DNA of 64,000 nt from Lepus europaeus (taxonomy: Eukaryota; Chordata; Mammalia; Lagomorpha; Leporidae): contig NC_084845.1 of the NCBI RefSeq assembly GCF_033115175.1, positions 870,501 to 934,500 on the forward strand. The letters run 5' to 3'. This document shows, one piece after another, positions 49,380-59,521 of the stretch (positions within the stretch are counted from its first letter, which is position 1; each line of letters begins with the position of its first letter). The notes under the pieces were generated by a model, which did no database searches, was not told the origin of the DNA, and saw only the letters and a list, made by a program, of their open reading frames with translations. A program made the translations under genes and the position numbers.

Positions 49380-49391
49380 ATTTCTTTCCAG
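49380..49391 (+). promoter_or_regulatory. 3' splice acceptor before V1R, unit 5
   Basis: TTTCTTTCCAG with AG at 49390-49391, 40 bp upstream of the ATG. Confidence 0.55.
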
Positions 49392-49431
49392 GACTTACTG
49401 GCATTGCGTGAACTACTGCCCTGGTGACTGC

Positions 49432-50466
49432 ATGCCATCCAGGGCTCTGACCATGGGAATCATCTTTGTCTCTCAGACAGGAGTCGGAGTCCTAGGAAAC
49501 ATCCTGCTCCTTCTCTGCTATGGCTTCATTTCCTGCACTGGACGAGGGATAAAGCACATGGATTTGATTCTCCATAACCTACTTGTAGCCAACTGCTTGG
49601 TTCTTCTCTCGAGAGGCATTCCTCAGACCATGGCAGCTTTGGGGCTGAAATATTTCATGGACGATTTTGGATGCAAACTAGTTTTCTATGTTCATAGAGT
49701 GGCCAGAGGGGCATCTCTGAGTGCTACTTCTCTCTTGAGTGGCTTCCAGGCCATCACAATCAGCCTTAGCAGCCCTCAGTGGATGGAGCTCAAGGTCAAA
49801 GCCCTCAAATCCTTTCGATTATCCAGTCTTCTCTGCTGGCCCCTTCACCTGTTGGTAAATAGTATGGTTCCTATGTATATTACAGCGACAGGGAAGAGCA
49901 ACAACCTCACAGAGAAAAAGGACTTAGGGTTCTGTTCTGGCATAATTAGTGACAGAAATATATCCTTATTGTGTTCCATGATGTTTTCCTTCATTGACGT
50001 ATTGCATTTGGTGTTAATGATTTGGGCCAGTGGCTGCATGATGTTCATTTTGTACAGACATAAGCAGAAGGTCCTGCACATTCACAGCAAAAACCTCACT
50101 CCCAAATGCTCCCCAGAGTCGAGAGCCACCCACAGCATCCTTATCCTAGTGGGCACATTTTTCTGTTTCTATGCACTGTCTTCCTTCTTTACTTTCTATA
50201 TGTCCCTATTTGATAAACCCAGCTGGTGGCTGGTGAATACCTCTGCCCTTATGGGTTCATCTTTCCCCTGTGTTAGCCCCTTTGTGCTCATCAGCAGAGA
50301 CCCCCGTGTCTCTAGGCTGTGGTATACCAGTGGCACAAAGATCAATGATTTTCGTAAACGGGTCAGCATGAAAATCCAGAATGCTGCATACTGTCCTTGT
50401 ATCAGGTTACCCTTCCATATTTTACATTTGCTAAATCAGTTAGTGGATAAGATCAAAACAAGATAG
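49432..50466 (+). CDS. Vomeronasal type-1 receptor (V1R), intact, altered C-terminus, unit 5
   Basis: Intronless V1R of 344 codons, 31 longer than its sisters, from the conserved ATG (MPSRALTMGIIF). All seven helices, Cys81/Cys168, both ECL2 sequons (158 and 176) and the TM3 and TM7 V1R motifs are present. Residues 1-127 equal the unit 4 receptor exactly. Residues 128-181 carry 12 replacements against unit 4, and the TM4 part (LLCWPL, NSMVP) looks more like unit 2. Near 50366 two bases (AG) of the sister sequence GTCAGAGCATGA are missing, so the normal stop is lost and the cytoplasmic tail reads on as MKIQNAAYCPCIRLPFHILH and beyond to a TAG at 50464. The tail is far from the ligand pocket, so a working receptor is still plausible. 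Confidence 0.95.
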   Translation: MPSRALTMGIIFVSQTGVGVLGNILLLLCYGFISCTGRGIKHMDLILHNLLVANCLVLLSRGIPQTMAALGLKYFMDDFGCKLVFYVHRVARGASLSATSLLSGFQAITISLSSPQWMELKVKALKSFRLSSLLCWPLHLLVNSMVPMYITATGKSNNLTEKKDLGFCSGIISDRNISLLCSMMFSFIDVLHLVLMIWASGCMMFILYRHKQKVLHIHSKNLTPKCSPESRATHSILILVGTFFCFYALSSFFTFYMSLFDKPSWWLVNTSALMGSSFPCVSPFVLISRDPRVSRLWYTSGTKINDFRKRVSMKIQNAAYCPCIRLPFHILHLLNQLVDKIKTR

Positions 50467-50839
50467 ACTGGTCGTGAACACAAAATTATTTCATTTAGCA
50501 GATAGCCAGACATGAAACAAGGAGGGGCTTCTCATTTCTACTTTGCCTACATCAAATAAGGTTGTTTTTCTACAGTCTTTGTCCCCATGTGTCCTTGTCT
50601 CCTTACCAATGCTACTAATCTTCCCTTTACCATTCACTTTTTTTGAAATCCTCATTTGAGATACTGTGATAATAAAGTCTACTCTTAGTTTTACTTCTTT
50701 GATTAAATACCAAATGTGAACTCTGAAAGGTATAAACTCCTTCCTTCACTCTGACTCTTTGGGGGTATAAAAAGATAGTGAATTTTTTTTTTTATACAGT
50801 TTTTTTCCCCAGGTTCGGTGGAGGAATTCTAAGTGATTT

Positions 50840-51240
50840 GGGAATCAAGAAGTTGCTATCATTGATTCTATAAGCATGTTAAGTTGTATACCCTCAGATA
50901 AATTCCAACCACAATTCCACAAGTCCATTTGGAACAGGAATTCTGGAGGCAAAGTTTAGTGGAAGAATGTATTCTTCATTCCTCAAAGGAAAGTTATGTG
51001 TAAGCCAATTGGAAAAACCCAGGCAAAAATAAGGGAAAATATCCCTGGGACTTCATTCTGATGACATTTTGTGAGTAGGGTCTTTCTAACTGAGATCGTG
51101 GACAACAGAATTGTGATATAACTGAATGGCAGGTTACGCTGGACAAGTCAGAGCAAATTCTGTGCATCACAATGTTGAAACTTTGTTAGAAGATCTCAGG
51201 CAAAGATGTTAAATTTGATTCCAGAATGTCCATGTGAAAC
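50840..51240 (+). pseudogene. RPS7: RPS7 processed-pseudogene relic, unit 5
   Basis: Same relic as in units 2 and 4: CACAAGTCCATTTGGAACAG, TTTAGTGGAAGAATG, AGCCAATTGGAAAAACCC, GGTCTTTCTAACTGAGATCG, GTGATATAACTGAATGGCAG (the region matching VKLDGS), then GATGTTAAATTTGATTCC. It is not interrupted by the unit 2 SINE. No open frame. Confidence 0.72.
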
Positions 51241-51263
51241 AAAATTGGCTAAATAAAATCTCA

Positions 51264-51570
51264 TTTTTTTTTACAGGCAGAGTGGACAATGAGAGAGAGA
51301 GAGACAGAGAGAAAGGTCTTCCTTTTGCCGTTGGTTCACCCTCCAATGGCCGCCGTGGCCGGCGTCTTGCGGACGGCGCACGGCACTGATTCGATGGTAG
51401 GAGCCAGGTGCTTCTCCTGGTCTCCCATGGGGTGCAGGGCCCAAGGACTTGGGCCATCCTCCACTGCACTCCCTGGCCACAGCAGAGAGCTGGCCTGGAA
51501 TAGGGGCAAGTGGGACAGAATCCGGCGCCCCGACCGGGACTAGAACCCGGTGTGCCGGCGCTGCGAGGCT
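51264..51570 (-). mobile_element. C-SINE, minus, young
   Basis: Well-preserved reverse C-SINE (TTACAGGCAGAGTGG, then CTCCCATGGGGTGCAGG, then GGTGTGCCGGCGCTGCG) flanked by CTCATTTTTT and CTCATATTTTTT. Unit 2 has the empty site near 15530. Confidence 0.93.
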
Positions 51571-51676
51571 CATATTTTTTACAAAATGCTGACAAAACTG
51601 AAAGCTATTTTTAGTAACCAGTTAATTTACCCAGAAATAGAGAGGCAGAAATAACTAGAGGAAGGCATGTTTGCCT

Positions 51677-51945
51677 TTTTTTTTAAGATGTATTTATTTG
51701 AATGTCATTACAGAATGAACATCCATATGCTGGTTGACTTCCCAAATGACCCCTACAGTCAGGGCTGGAACAGGCTGAGACCAGAAGCTTCTTCCTGGTC
51801 TCCCATATGGGTAACAGGGACCCAAACACTTGGGTCATCTCCTGAAACTTTCCCCAGGCCATTAGCATGGAGCTGGATCAGAAGTGAAGCAGCCAGGACT
51901 TCAGTAGGTGCCAGCTTTACCTGCTACTCCACACTCTGGTCCCAG
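51677..51945 (-). mobile_element. Older C-SINE, minus (unit 5)
   Basis: Counterpart of 15640-15938; the head end is a little shorter. Confidence 0.8.
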
Positions 51946-52211
51946 CATGTCTGTAATACATGCATAAAGACCAGATAAAAATGACAGATGACATGAGGGC
52001 ATTGAGGTACAGGGAGCAACAGAGGGAACTTGAGCACAAAGCCAGGCTCTGTTTCTGGCCAACCTGAGGGTTTTGTCTCCCAACCAGGATTCTGTTTTAT
52101 TTCTCAGAAATATGCGCAGTAACAGCATTGAAGAGAAGACAAAAAAAGTGAAAAACGGAGAGAACTTCCAGGGTATTATAAAGCGTTCATGAATAAGGCA
52201 AGAAACTTTTA

Positions 52212-52552
52212 TTGGGGCTGGGAATGTGGTGACGTGGGTTAAATCAGCAGCTGTAACAGCGGCATCACATGGCGTGGGGTGGGGGCACTGGTTGAAATCC
52301 CAGCTGCTAGCTTCCAATCCAGCTCTCTGCTTATGAACTTGGGAAAGCATCTGAAGTTGGCTTAAGTACTTTGGTCCCCACCACCTACGTAGAAGACCCG
52401 GATGGAGTTCCAGACTCCTTGCTTAGGCCTGACCTAAGCTTTGGTAGTTGAAGCCATTTGGGAAGTGAATGAGAGGATAGACCATCCCTTTTGTCTGTAG
52501 GTCTCTCTCTGTCACTCTGGCTTTCAAAGAAATAAAATAAATCTTGTAAAAA
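52212..52552 (+). mobile_element. Old C-SINE shared by the units (unit 5)
   Basis: Counterpart of 8231, 16201 and 27981, with the same insertion point and tail. Confidence 0.8.
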
Positions 52553-53132
52553 TGGAAACTTTCATTGGCGGTTTCAACAAACACATGTGAAATACCTAAT
52601 ATGTATCACCCATTATCAACTGTGTATGCAAAACAATGGAGAACAAGCCATTTAGGGGATGAATACTTCATGGGTGAGTGTGTAATGAGATATTAGGTAA
52701 GCCAATAGGAGGAGGTCTTATTGGAAAGATGATATTTGAGGCTAGACTTGTAAGGAGATGAGGGAGACAATCACATGAATATTGAGACGATTTGACCAAC
52801 AGAAGAAACAGGCTATTCCAGCAAAGCCTGGAATGTACACAGAACCCAGAGAGTAAGCAGCAGCATGTCAAAGAGGAGGATTGACAGGCTACAGAGGATG
52901 AAGTCTCGGACGTCCATAGAACACTCTGAGCATTTTTGGTTCTCTCAGAAAAAGTGAAGAGGTGCTGGAGGGTTTCTACCACTATGTTGTCATGTCTCTG
53001 CCTCATATATTGAGCCATGCTGGCTGGTGAGTGAGAACTGACTCCAGAAGAAATAAAGCTGTGAACAAGGATAGCACTCAGATGAGCAGTGCAGAAAGTC
53101 CAGTAAGAGAGGATGGAGGACGGTGGGTTCAG

Positions 53133-53392
53133 ATCTAGCAGTTAGGATTCCAGTAGGATGCCCAGAGTCCCTGTGTTCAAGACCTGATTTCTGCTCCTGC
53201 ACACCTGGGAAGCATTAGGTGATGGCTAAAGAAGTTGGATCCCTGCCATAAAATGGGAGAGCTAGACCTAGTCCTGGCTTTGAAATTTGGCTCAGCTCAA
53301 CCCCAACCACTGGAGGATCTGAGGTAGTGGATAAGTGGATGGGAGCTATCTGCCTCTTCCCCTGTCTTCCTGTTTTTCTGAGTCTATATAAC
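53133..53392 (+). mobile_element. Possible very old SINE
   Basis: Weakly C-SINE-like: GTGTTCAAGACCTGATTTC (B-box-like), AATGGGAGAGCTAGACC, and a pyrimidine-rich end. It lies just past the end of the last unit. Confidence 0.4.
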
Positions 53393-53399
53393 TAAAATA

Positions 53400-54725
53400 G
53401 TGGCCAGTGACAGGCGTCGCGAATGGACCAGGTGAGCCTGCTGTCTGCCTATTCAAACCGGCGGTGCAAGGCCCTGCACACCCGGTGTGCGCTGCAGAGC
53501 GGCAGAGCGAGGCCTGTGAGCACTGGGCACCCAGCGGTGGGAGAATCCTGGGCCAGGTGGCGGCGCTCCCGGTAGGGGGATCTGAGAGGCAGAAGGCAGG
53601 GGCGCCGGCTGCCGTTCACTCCCCCACCGCTCCCCACAGCTGCGGCGGCTCAGGCTCAGCCAGGTGTGGACCCCCGAACCCCTGTGCTGCCTCCCCGGGT
53701 CCACAGCAGCAGGAGGCGGGGCCTGGCCTCCAACAGGGACGCGGGCGCCAAGGCCTCCCGGGAACGGGTCCCTGTGCCTGCCTGATTGGTCCTCAGGACT
53801 TTCCAAAATGGGAATCCCAGGGCTCTTTACCGGAAGCACGATTTCCTGGCACAGACGCTGTTTCTGAGTGCCTGCTTGCCCAGTGCCCGTGAGGACAAGG
53901 AAGAAAGCGAAGCCAAGTCCGTGTCTGTTTTGTCCAGCGTCAGCATCTTCATCAATTCATGATGATTCTCCGCCTCTCGACCACCCCGCAAACCCGGCGA
54001 AGCTCAGGGCGGCGACGGTGACACCTACAGTGACATGTGGGTTCTGACTCTGAGGTGTTTCTGGACCTCACCGAGCCCTGAAGCCGTGGAACATTCCAGA
54101 CGTCCTGACGGCCACATACAATCGTCCATCCTCACACACACGGCGTCCGCTGTTCCAGCTGCTTCCCAGTGGCCCCGGTTCAGCCTCCACCTGCGTGGCC
54201 TTCTGGAAAGCGCTAAGGTCTCGGGGTGGAGGGGCCTTGGGGGAGAGCGCAGCACGGGGCCGGGCCAGTCGGGATCACCGTGGGCACCCACGTCCCCGTG
54301 TGCGTTTCTGCACGGTTCCGCGGGCTCCCCTGGACACGGCTGGTCAGGGGCCCGGTCCTCAGCTCCCGGGCAGCCCTAGAGAGCAGGTGCGGACTGCGGG
54401 GCTGGTCCTGCGCTCTCAGACCCGCTCCAGGCTGGCGCGAGAAGCCCTGGGTCTCTGGTGGGGGCGCAGAGTCCCCGCTGAGGGCCCCCCCGGCAGCACC
54501 CCGTCTCCCCAGGCTCTGTCTCGGGGCCGCCTCAGCCCCAGCTGCCCGTGCCAAGGCTGGTGCGGGGTGTTTCGGCCGAGACTCCCAGCGCTCCTGGGCG
54601 CTCCTGGGTTCGGGTGTTCGCTGGCGCCCCGCTACCCGGCAGGGAGCCACGGAGACTCCTGCACCCGCAGTCCGCGGCCACAGACACCCTGCGGCCGCCC
54701 CGTCCCAGATCCTGATCTTTGTCAT
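53400..54725. promoter_or_regulatory. GC/CpG-rich island, possible promoter
   Basis: About 1.3 kb of GC-rich, CpG-containing DNA in an otherwise AT-rich window. Visible promoter-type motifs are a GC box AGGCGGGGCC (near 53716), an inverted CCAAT box GATTGG (near 53784), an ETS-type ACCGGAAG (near 53830) and possible splice signals (ACCAGGTGAGC near 53429, CCCCACAGCTG near 53634). Long overlapping frames exist on both strands, as expected in GC-rich DNA. None shows a family I recognise, so I call no gene. It could be an unmethylated promoter island of a gene or lncRNA, or a transposed island. Confidence 0.5.
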
Positions 54726-54796
54726 TTGTTTGGAGGAACAAAGGATACATTTAATATATACAGTGTTTTCATAACTAAATGTTGACATTTGTATTT

Positions 54797-55149
54797 TCTT
54801 CCTTCCTTCCTTCCTTCCTCCCCCCGCTCCCTCCCTCCCTCGCTCCCTCCTTCTCTTGACAGGCAGAGTTAGTGAGAGAGAGAGACAGAAAGGTCTTCCT
54901 TCCGTTGGTTCACCCCCCAAATAGCTCGACACGCAGATCTGAAGCCAGGAGCCAGGTGCTTCTCCTGGTCTCCCATGGGGTGCAGGGCCCAAGCACTCGG
55001 GCCATCCTCCACTGCCTTCCCGGGCCACAGCAGAGAGCTGGCCTGGAAGAGGAGCAACCGGGACAGAAACCGGCGCCCCAGCCGGGACTTAGCCCCTGTT
55101 GCTGGCGCCGCAGGCGGAGGGTTAGCCAAGTGAGCCGTGGCGCTGGCCC
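54797..55149 (-). mobile_element. C-SINE, minus, with an expanded (GGAA)n-type tail
   Basis: The left end is an expanded TTCC/CTCC tract (54797-54857) that forms the 3' tail. The body (TTGACAGGCAGAGTTAG, then CTCCCATGGGGTGCAGG) and head (GTGAGCCGTGGCGCTGGCC) follow. Flanking ATTTGTATTTTCT and ATATGTATTTTTA look like a degraded target-site duplication. Confidence 0.88.
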
Positions 55150-55713
55150 TGAAATATGTATTTTTAAAATTAGACTATTAAATTTCTATCAGTAAGGACA
55201 TACATTTTACATTGGGGCATTAGTAAGAATTTTTTATAGTTTCTTCAGTAAATTTATTTTTATTCTTATACAATTTAAACTGATAGGTGTGAATTTGTTC
55301 TAACCTTTATTTGATGAATATTCCTGTTTAGTAAGTAAAATATTTTTTCTAGATGTTTGATAGTATTGCAGGAGACACGAATACCTTTTGCTATTATTGT
55401 TTTTTCATGATTTAAATCACTGAACTTCTGACAGATATATCGTGAAGTTAGCAATTAAAACATAAATTTTCAGGTAGACCTCTAAGGTGTATTAGAAGTT
55501 CATTAAAGTTTGTTTTTGACCACTGCCTACCAAATCTGCTTTCTGTTTATCTCTGCTTCCTCAATTTCTAGCAAGTGGAGAGATGGGAACTGGAAAACCT
55601 TCCAGGTCTATTCGCTGCCTGATTTTTTTCTTGGCTGTCCCAGTTGTTAGCATGGTGACTTGGTCACCAACAGAAAATTCCCTTTCATGAAAATGCTAAC
55701 ATGTAACTAAATG
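55150..55713. other. AT-rich flank with no gene
   Basis: No gene or recognised repeat. The part near 55205-55290 (TTTCTTCAGTAAATTTATTTT) weakly resembles 55870-55950 and 170-250 (TTTCTTTAGTAAATGTATTTT), which hints at an old local duplication of about 650 bp. Confidence 0.4.
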
Positions 55714-57199
55714 GCTTATGCATTTTAGGTTTTTCTGTCAGTTTTATAATTTGTTTGAAGAACAAATGATCAATTTAATCATGGTGAAATATTTTTTCAT
55801 ACCTAAACTTTGAAATATATATTGTGAGAATTAAATCATTGCATTTATATCAATAAGAATATATATTTATATTGGAATTGATTAGCATTTTAAGTTTCTT
55901 TAGTAAATGTATTTTTATTCTACAGACTTTAAGCTGAAATGTATAAATTAATAAGAAAGAAAGCTGTATTATACTTCATTTATTTGTATTAGTAATTACA
56001 TTGATAGCATTATTATACAATTTAGGAGTGCTATTGGTTTATATTTTGGCATCAAGATGAGTATTTTTCCTAAAAGACTTTTGAGTAGAGAAGATAATTT
56101 AGGGGAGGGGCAAGGGTGTATATTTTTTGGCTAGTATACTGCATAGAGCTGTTACACAGCTGTTTCTTAAATGTTGCTTTGCAATCTCTGCATTATTTTA
56201 GTTTGTTTTTTAAAATTTTTTTCCAGGAGTTTCAAGTTCTACTTTAGACTCTGAAAGGATTTTTAATTCTTATAGGTAGGTGGTAAATACAGACATGTAT
56301 ATTATAAGCTAATGTATAAGATTCAGTATCTTAGAGAATTCTAATCTTAGAATAGCAAGGAATTATGACTTGTGCTTTTTTTTAACTTTTATTTAATGAA
56401 TATAAATTTCCAGTGTACAGCTTATGGATTACAATGGCTTCCCCCTCCCATAACTTCCCTCCCACCCACAACCCTCCCCTCTCCCGCACCCTCTCCCCTT
56501 CCATTTGCATCAAGATTCATTTTCAATTCTCTTTATATACAGAAGATCAATTTAGTATAAAGATTTCAACAGTTTGCACCCACATAGAAACACAAAGTGA
56601 AACATACTGTTTGAGTACTAGTTATAGCATTAAATCACAATGTACAGCACATTAAGGACAGAGATCCCACATGAGGAGCAAGTGCACAGTGGCTCCTGTT
56701 GTTGACCCAACAAATTGACACTCTAGTTTATGGCGCCAGTAACCATCCTAGGCTGTCGTCATGAGTTGCCAAGGCTATGGAAGCCTTCCAAGTTTGCCGA
56801 CTCTGATAGTATTTAGACAAGGTCATAAAAGACAGAGTGAGGATCGTAACCAATGATCGTAAGAGTGGCATTTACCAGGTTTGAACAATTATACAGCATT
56901 AAGTGGGGAAGAGGACCATCAGTACACACAGGTTGGGAGTAGAGCCATTGGTGGTAGAGGTTATGATTACAAAGGAATGAGGCCCAAGTGCACTAGACAG
57001 GGCCTAGAACAAAGGACAGAGTCATTATTAGAGGAGCTAAGAAAGGTGCTGTCTAAGCTACAATTAAGTTTTCTGATTGAGAGGCAAATAGAACCTGATA
57101 GAAGGGGCTTGATAGTAATCTGGTGGGCTTTAGGCCTTGTAATTTAAGAGGCCCAGGCCTATCTATCTCTTCACATGGGGTATATCCTAAGGGAGGTGT

Positions 57200-57660
57200 G
57201 AACCTCCTAGGGAAGGCACTCTGTTGACTTTCATTACTTGGCTGGCCTGGGAGGAGAGCTGGCCAGGTAAATGCAGGGGGCATCTCTAACAAGAAATTTA
57301 CAGTTCTGCCTGCAATGTTGCTGACCCTACTTGACCATACTCTCAGCTGCAGTGGTCACTTTGGAAGTTGGGCTGAGTGAAGGGCTTTTCAGCTTAGAGC
57401 CAATAAGATCTGTGGCTCTACCTGGGCATCCTTCGACTCCAGGGCAGGTCCATTTCCAGTGATCCAACTCTTGGCAGCGCTGCCAGGGCTCTTTACAAGC
57501 TGACTTCTGCTGAAGCCCAGGCTTACCACATTGAAAGCCACTGCAGTGGACCGGCCTGTTGGGTCTCCTTGAGGGCAGATCACTGTACAGATCAGCCATT
57601 AATAGGCCTGCCACCCATTGCTTCTGGTGCCGAGCTTTCTTTTCCTCCTGGTTTGTGTTA
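57200..57660 (-). pseudogene. Decayed retroviral gag-pro remnant (class I ERV-like)
   Basis: On the minus strand, 57614-57327 holds a 95-codon frame with a two-knuckle nucleocapsid-like pattern: CGKPG followed by a second unit ending DHWKWTCP. Several Cys/His ligands are changed. Further on, in a broken frame, residues resembling the start of a gammaretrovirus-type protease follow (about 57300-57205, including SSQASQVMKVNRVPS), but the Asp-Thr/Ser-Gly active-site triad is not present. Stops and frameshifts make it inert. I see no pol, env or LTR. The reading is by eye and should be tested by profile search. Confidence 0.5.
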
Positions 57661-59521
57661 AAGCAGACCAGAGGATGCTAGTCAAGGGAGTGCCCAAGTC
57701 CCATCTCTAATCTTCGGTGGCCTGAACTACAAGTCTCTAGTCACAGGCATGTTCTGTAGTAGTTTTTCTAAGGTAGACAATGCCCATGAGGAAAATTATA
57801 TTCTCACTTTAAAACTTTCTTTCCCTTTGGTCTGAAAGGGAGGTTTTTTCTACTTACTGTATACTTCACTGATGGCGAAGTGAATCTAGCTATGAGATTA
57901 TTATTTAAGTTCTTATTTTGGCTATGCTATTACAGAAAAATGTTAGCCATCTCTTTTACAAGGTCTAGAGATTAAATTGTGCGTCCTACAGATTCCTTCA
58001 TAATAGAATTAGTTTCCTATCTTGAAGAGAATAGAGAAATGAAAGAACAAGTTGGGCTTAGAATAGAGAAATGAGGGAGCAAGTCCTAGATCGCTTGCTG
58101 ACAGTAGCAATATCACATGAATATTTAGCAAACAGTTTCAACCATTAGATAACAAGTTAAGAAAACATTTACCAGAAGGTCCCATGCTTTCTATAAATTT
58201 TAAGAATCATGTATTTGAAAACACCTCTTAAATATCTAACATGGTGTAGTTTGTTTAGCCAGTAAACTTAAGCACAACCATCTAAAATGTTTTTAGTTTC
58301 TTTCTACCAACAAGTTTAAAACATATGATACACAGATTCAGGTCACACAAATTAAAATGTATCTTTGATTGATTTTAGCAGCTTAAATTTATGGACAATC
58401 TTATCTATAAGCCATTTAAAATAAAACTCTTAATAAAATTTCCCCATGTGGACATACAATATGTACACACATATAACATAGCATAGTAGACCAATATAGC
58501 AATTTTAATAATAGCTTTTAAAGTCTTTAAACTCTTTTTGTAGATTTCCAATTGATTTGAATTGCTTTTTGTTTTTAGTAACCTCAGTTCACCATACTTT
58601 CTCTCAGTTGGTACTGTTAATACATTATTGGCTTCATCTGTTTACAGAGCCATCCTAAAGTATTGAATACAATAGAAGTGGCTGGAAAAAGTCCATAGGA
58701 ACCTATAGGAGGACAGCTAAACACAGAACCAACAACGCTTTAGTTTTATGAGCAGCACATCATATATAACTATGGATGACAAAAGACTTTAAGTTGCCAT
58801 GTTTAAAATTGTAAACTCATCAACCAACAAGAGGCACTTGCTTACTTCACAGTATTTTTGAAAGCACCTGTAGGATTTTACAAGTATTTAACCCTTTAGG
58901 CCTCTGGGACTTTCTCATTAAGATAACTATCATGTCTAGTAACACAAAATCATTAGATTTTTTAATTCTCAAACATTTGTATTACTATCATTTTCCATTA
59001 TAGAAACTTAAAGTTTGGTACCACATCACATCTTGACAGTCCTTCTAATATAATCCAAATAGACTGATTAGTTGGTGTCTCCATAAGATGAGAGACATAG
59101 GTCCTTCGATTTTTTCAGTTGGGCCCAAACTGGAAAAACCAAAGTCCAGGATTTACTGGAAATTTTAGAGACCAGATTGTTTGAAACTTTGATTTTTTGA
59201 ATGCCTGTCAAGAATGCCAAGAAGGCTCAAAATCCAAAATATCTGGTTGAAATAAGATTCCTTAAAATCATGACATAACATAGACCAAATTTGATCATTG
59301 TTACAAGGTGATTATTCAACTCTTTGAAAATAAGCACATATTTAAATAACCCATAGCTCTTAATAAAAATTCAGCTGTTTTTGAACAATTAGAATTTAAC
59401 AGACATCAAGAGAACATAATAGATTACTTTAACACATTGCTTTAACAGAGCATCAGAGTTTAATTCTATGTCAAAGAGAAATTGAGCTTCCTGTGATCTT
59501 GTGCTGTGAGGTTTCCTTCCT
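57661..59521 (-). other. AT-rich segment of the chimeric LINE, unrecognised
   Basis: About 1.86 kb with no long frame on either strand and no L1 ORF2 or L1 3'-UTR similarity. It may be the untranslated or upstream part of the captured retroviral sequence, or another donor. Nothing in it lets me choose. Confidence 0.5.

Larger units (their letters stand above)
46272..53040. repeat. V1R array unit 5
   Basis: The left part (46272-48580) is a diverged unit flank with no gene. From about 49291 it matches unit 2 closely to 53040, where the array ends. It contains an intact V1R (49432), an RPS7 relic, and SINEs at 47110, 48581, 48967, 51264, 51677 and 52212. Confidence 0.8.

Noticed and set aside
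53407..53892. 161-codon plus-strand frame in the CpG island
   Set aside because: Composition is as expected from GC-rich DNA (Gly/Ala/Pro/Arg), with competing frames on the other strand and no known domain.
54213..55028. 271-codon minus-strand open frame across the CpG island and SINE
   Set aside because: It runs through a C-SINE and its CT-rich tail and has overlapping long frames on both strands, as GC-rich DNA gives by chance. No family is recognisable.
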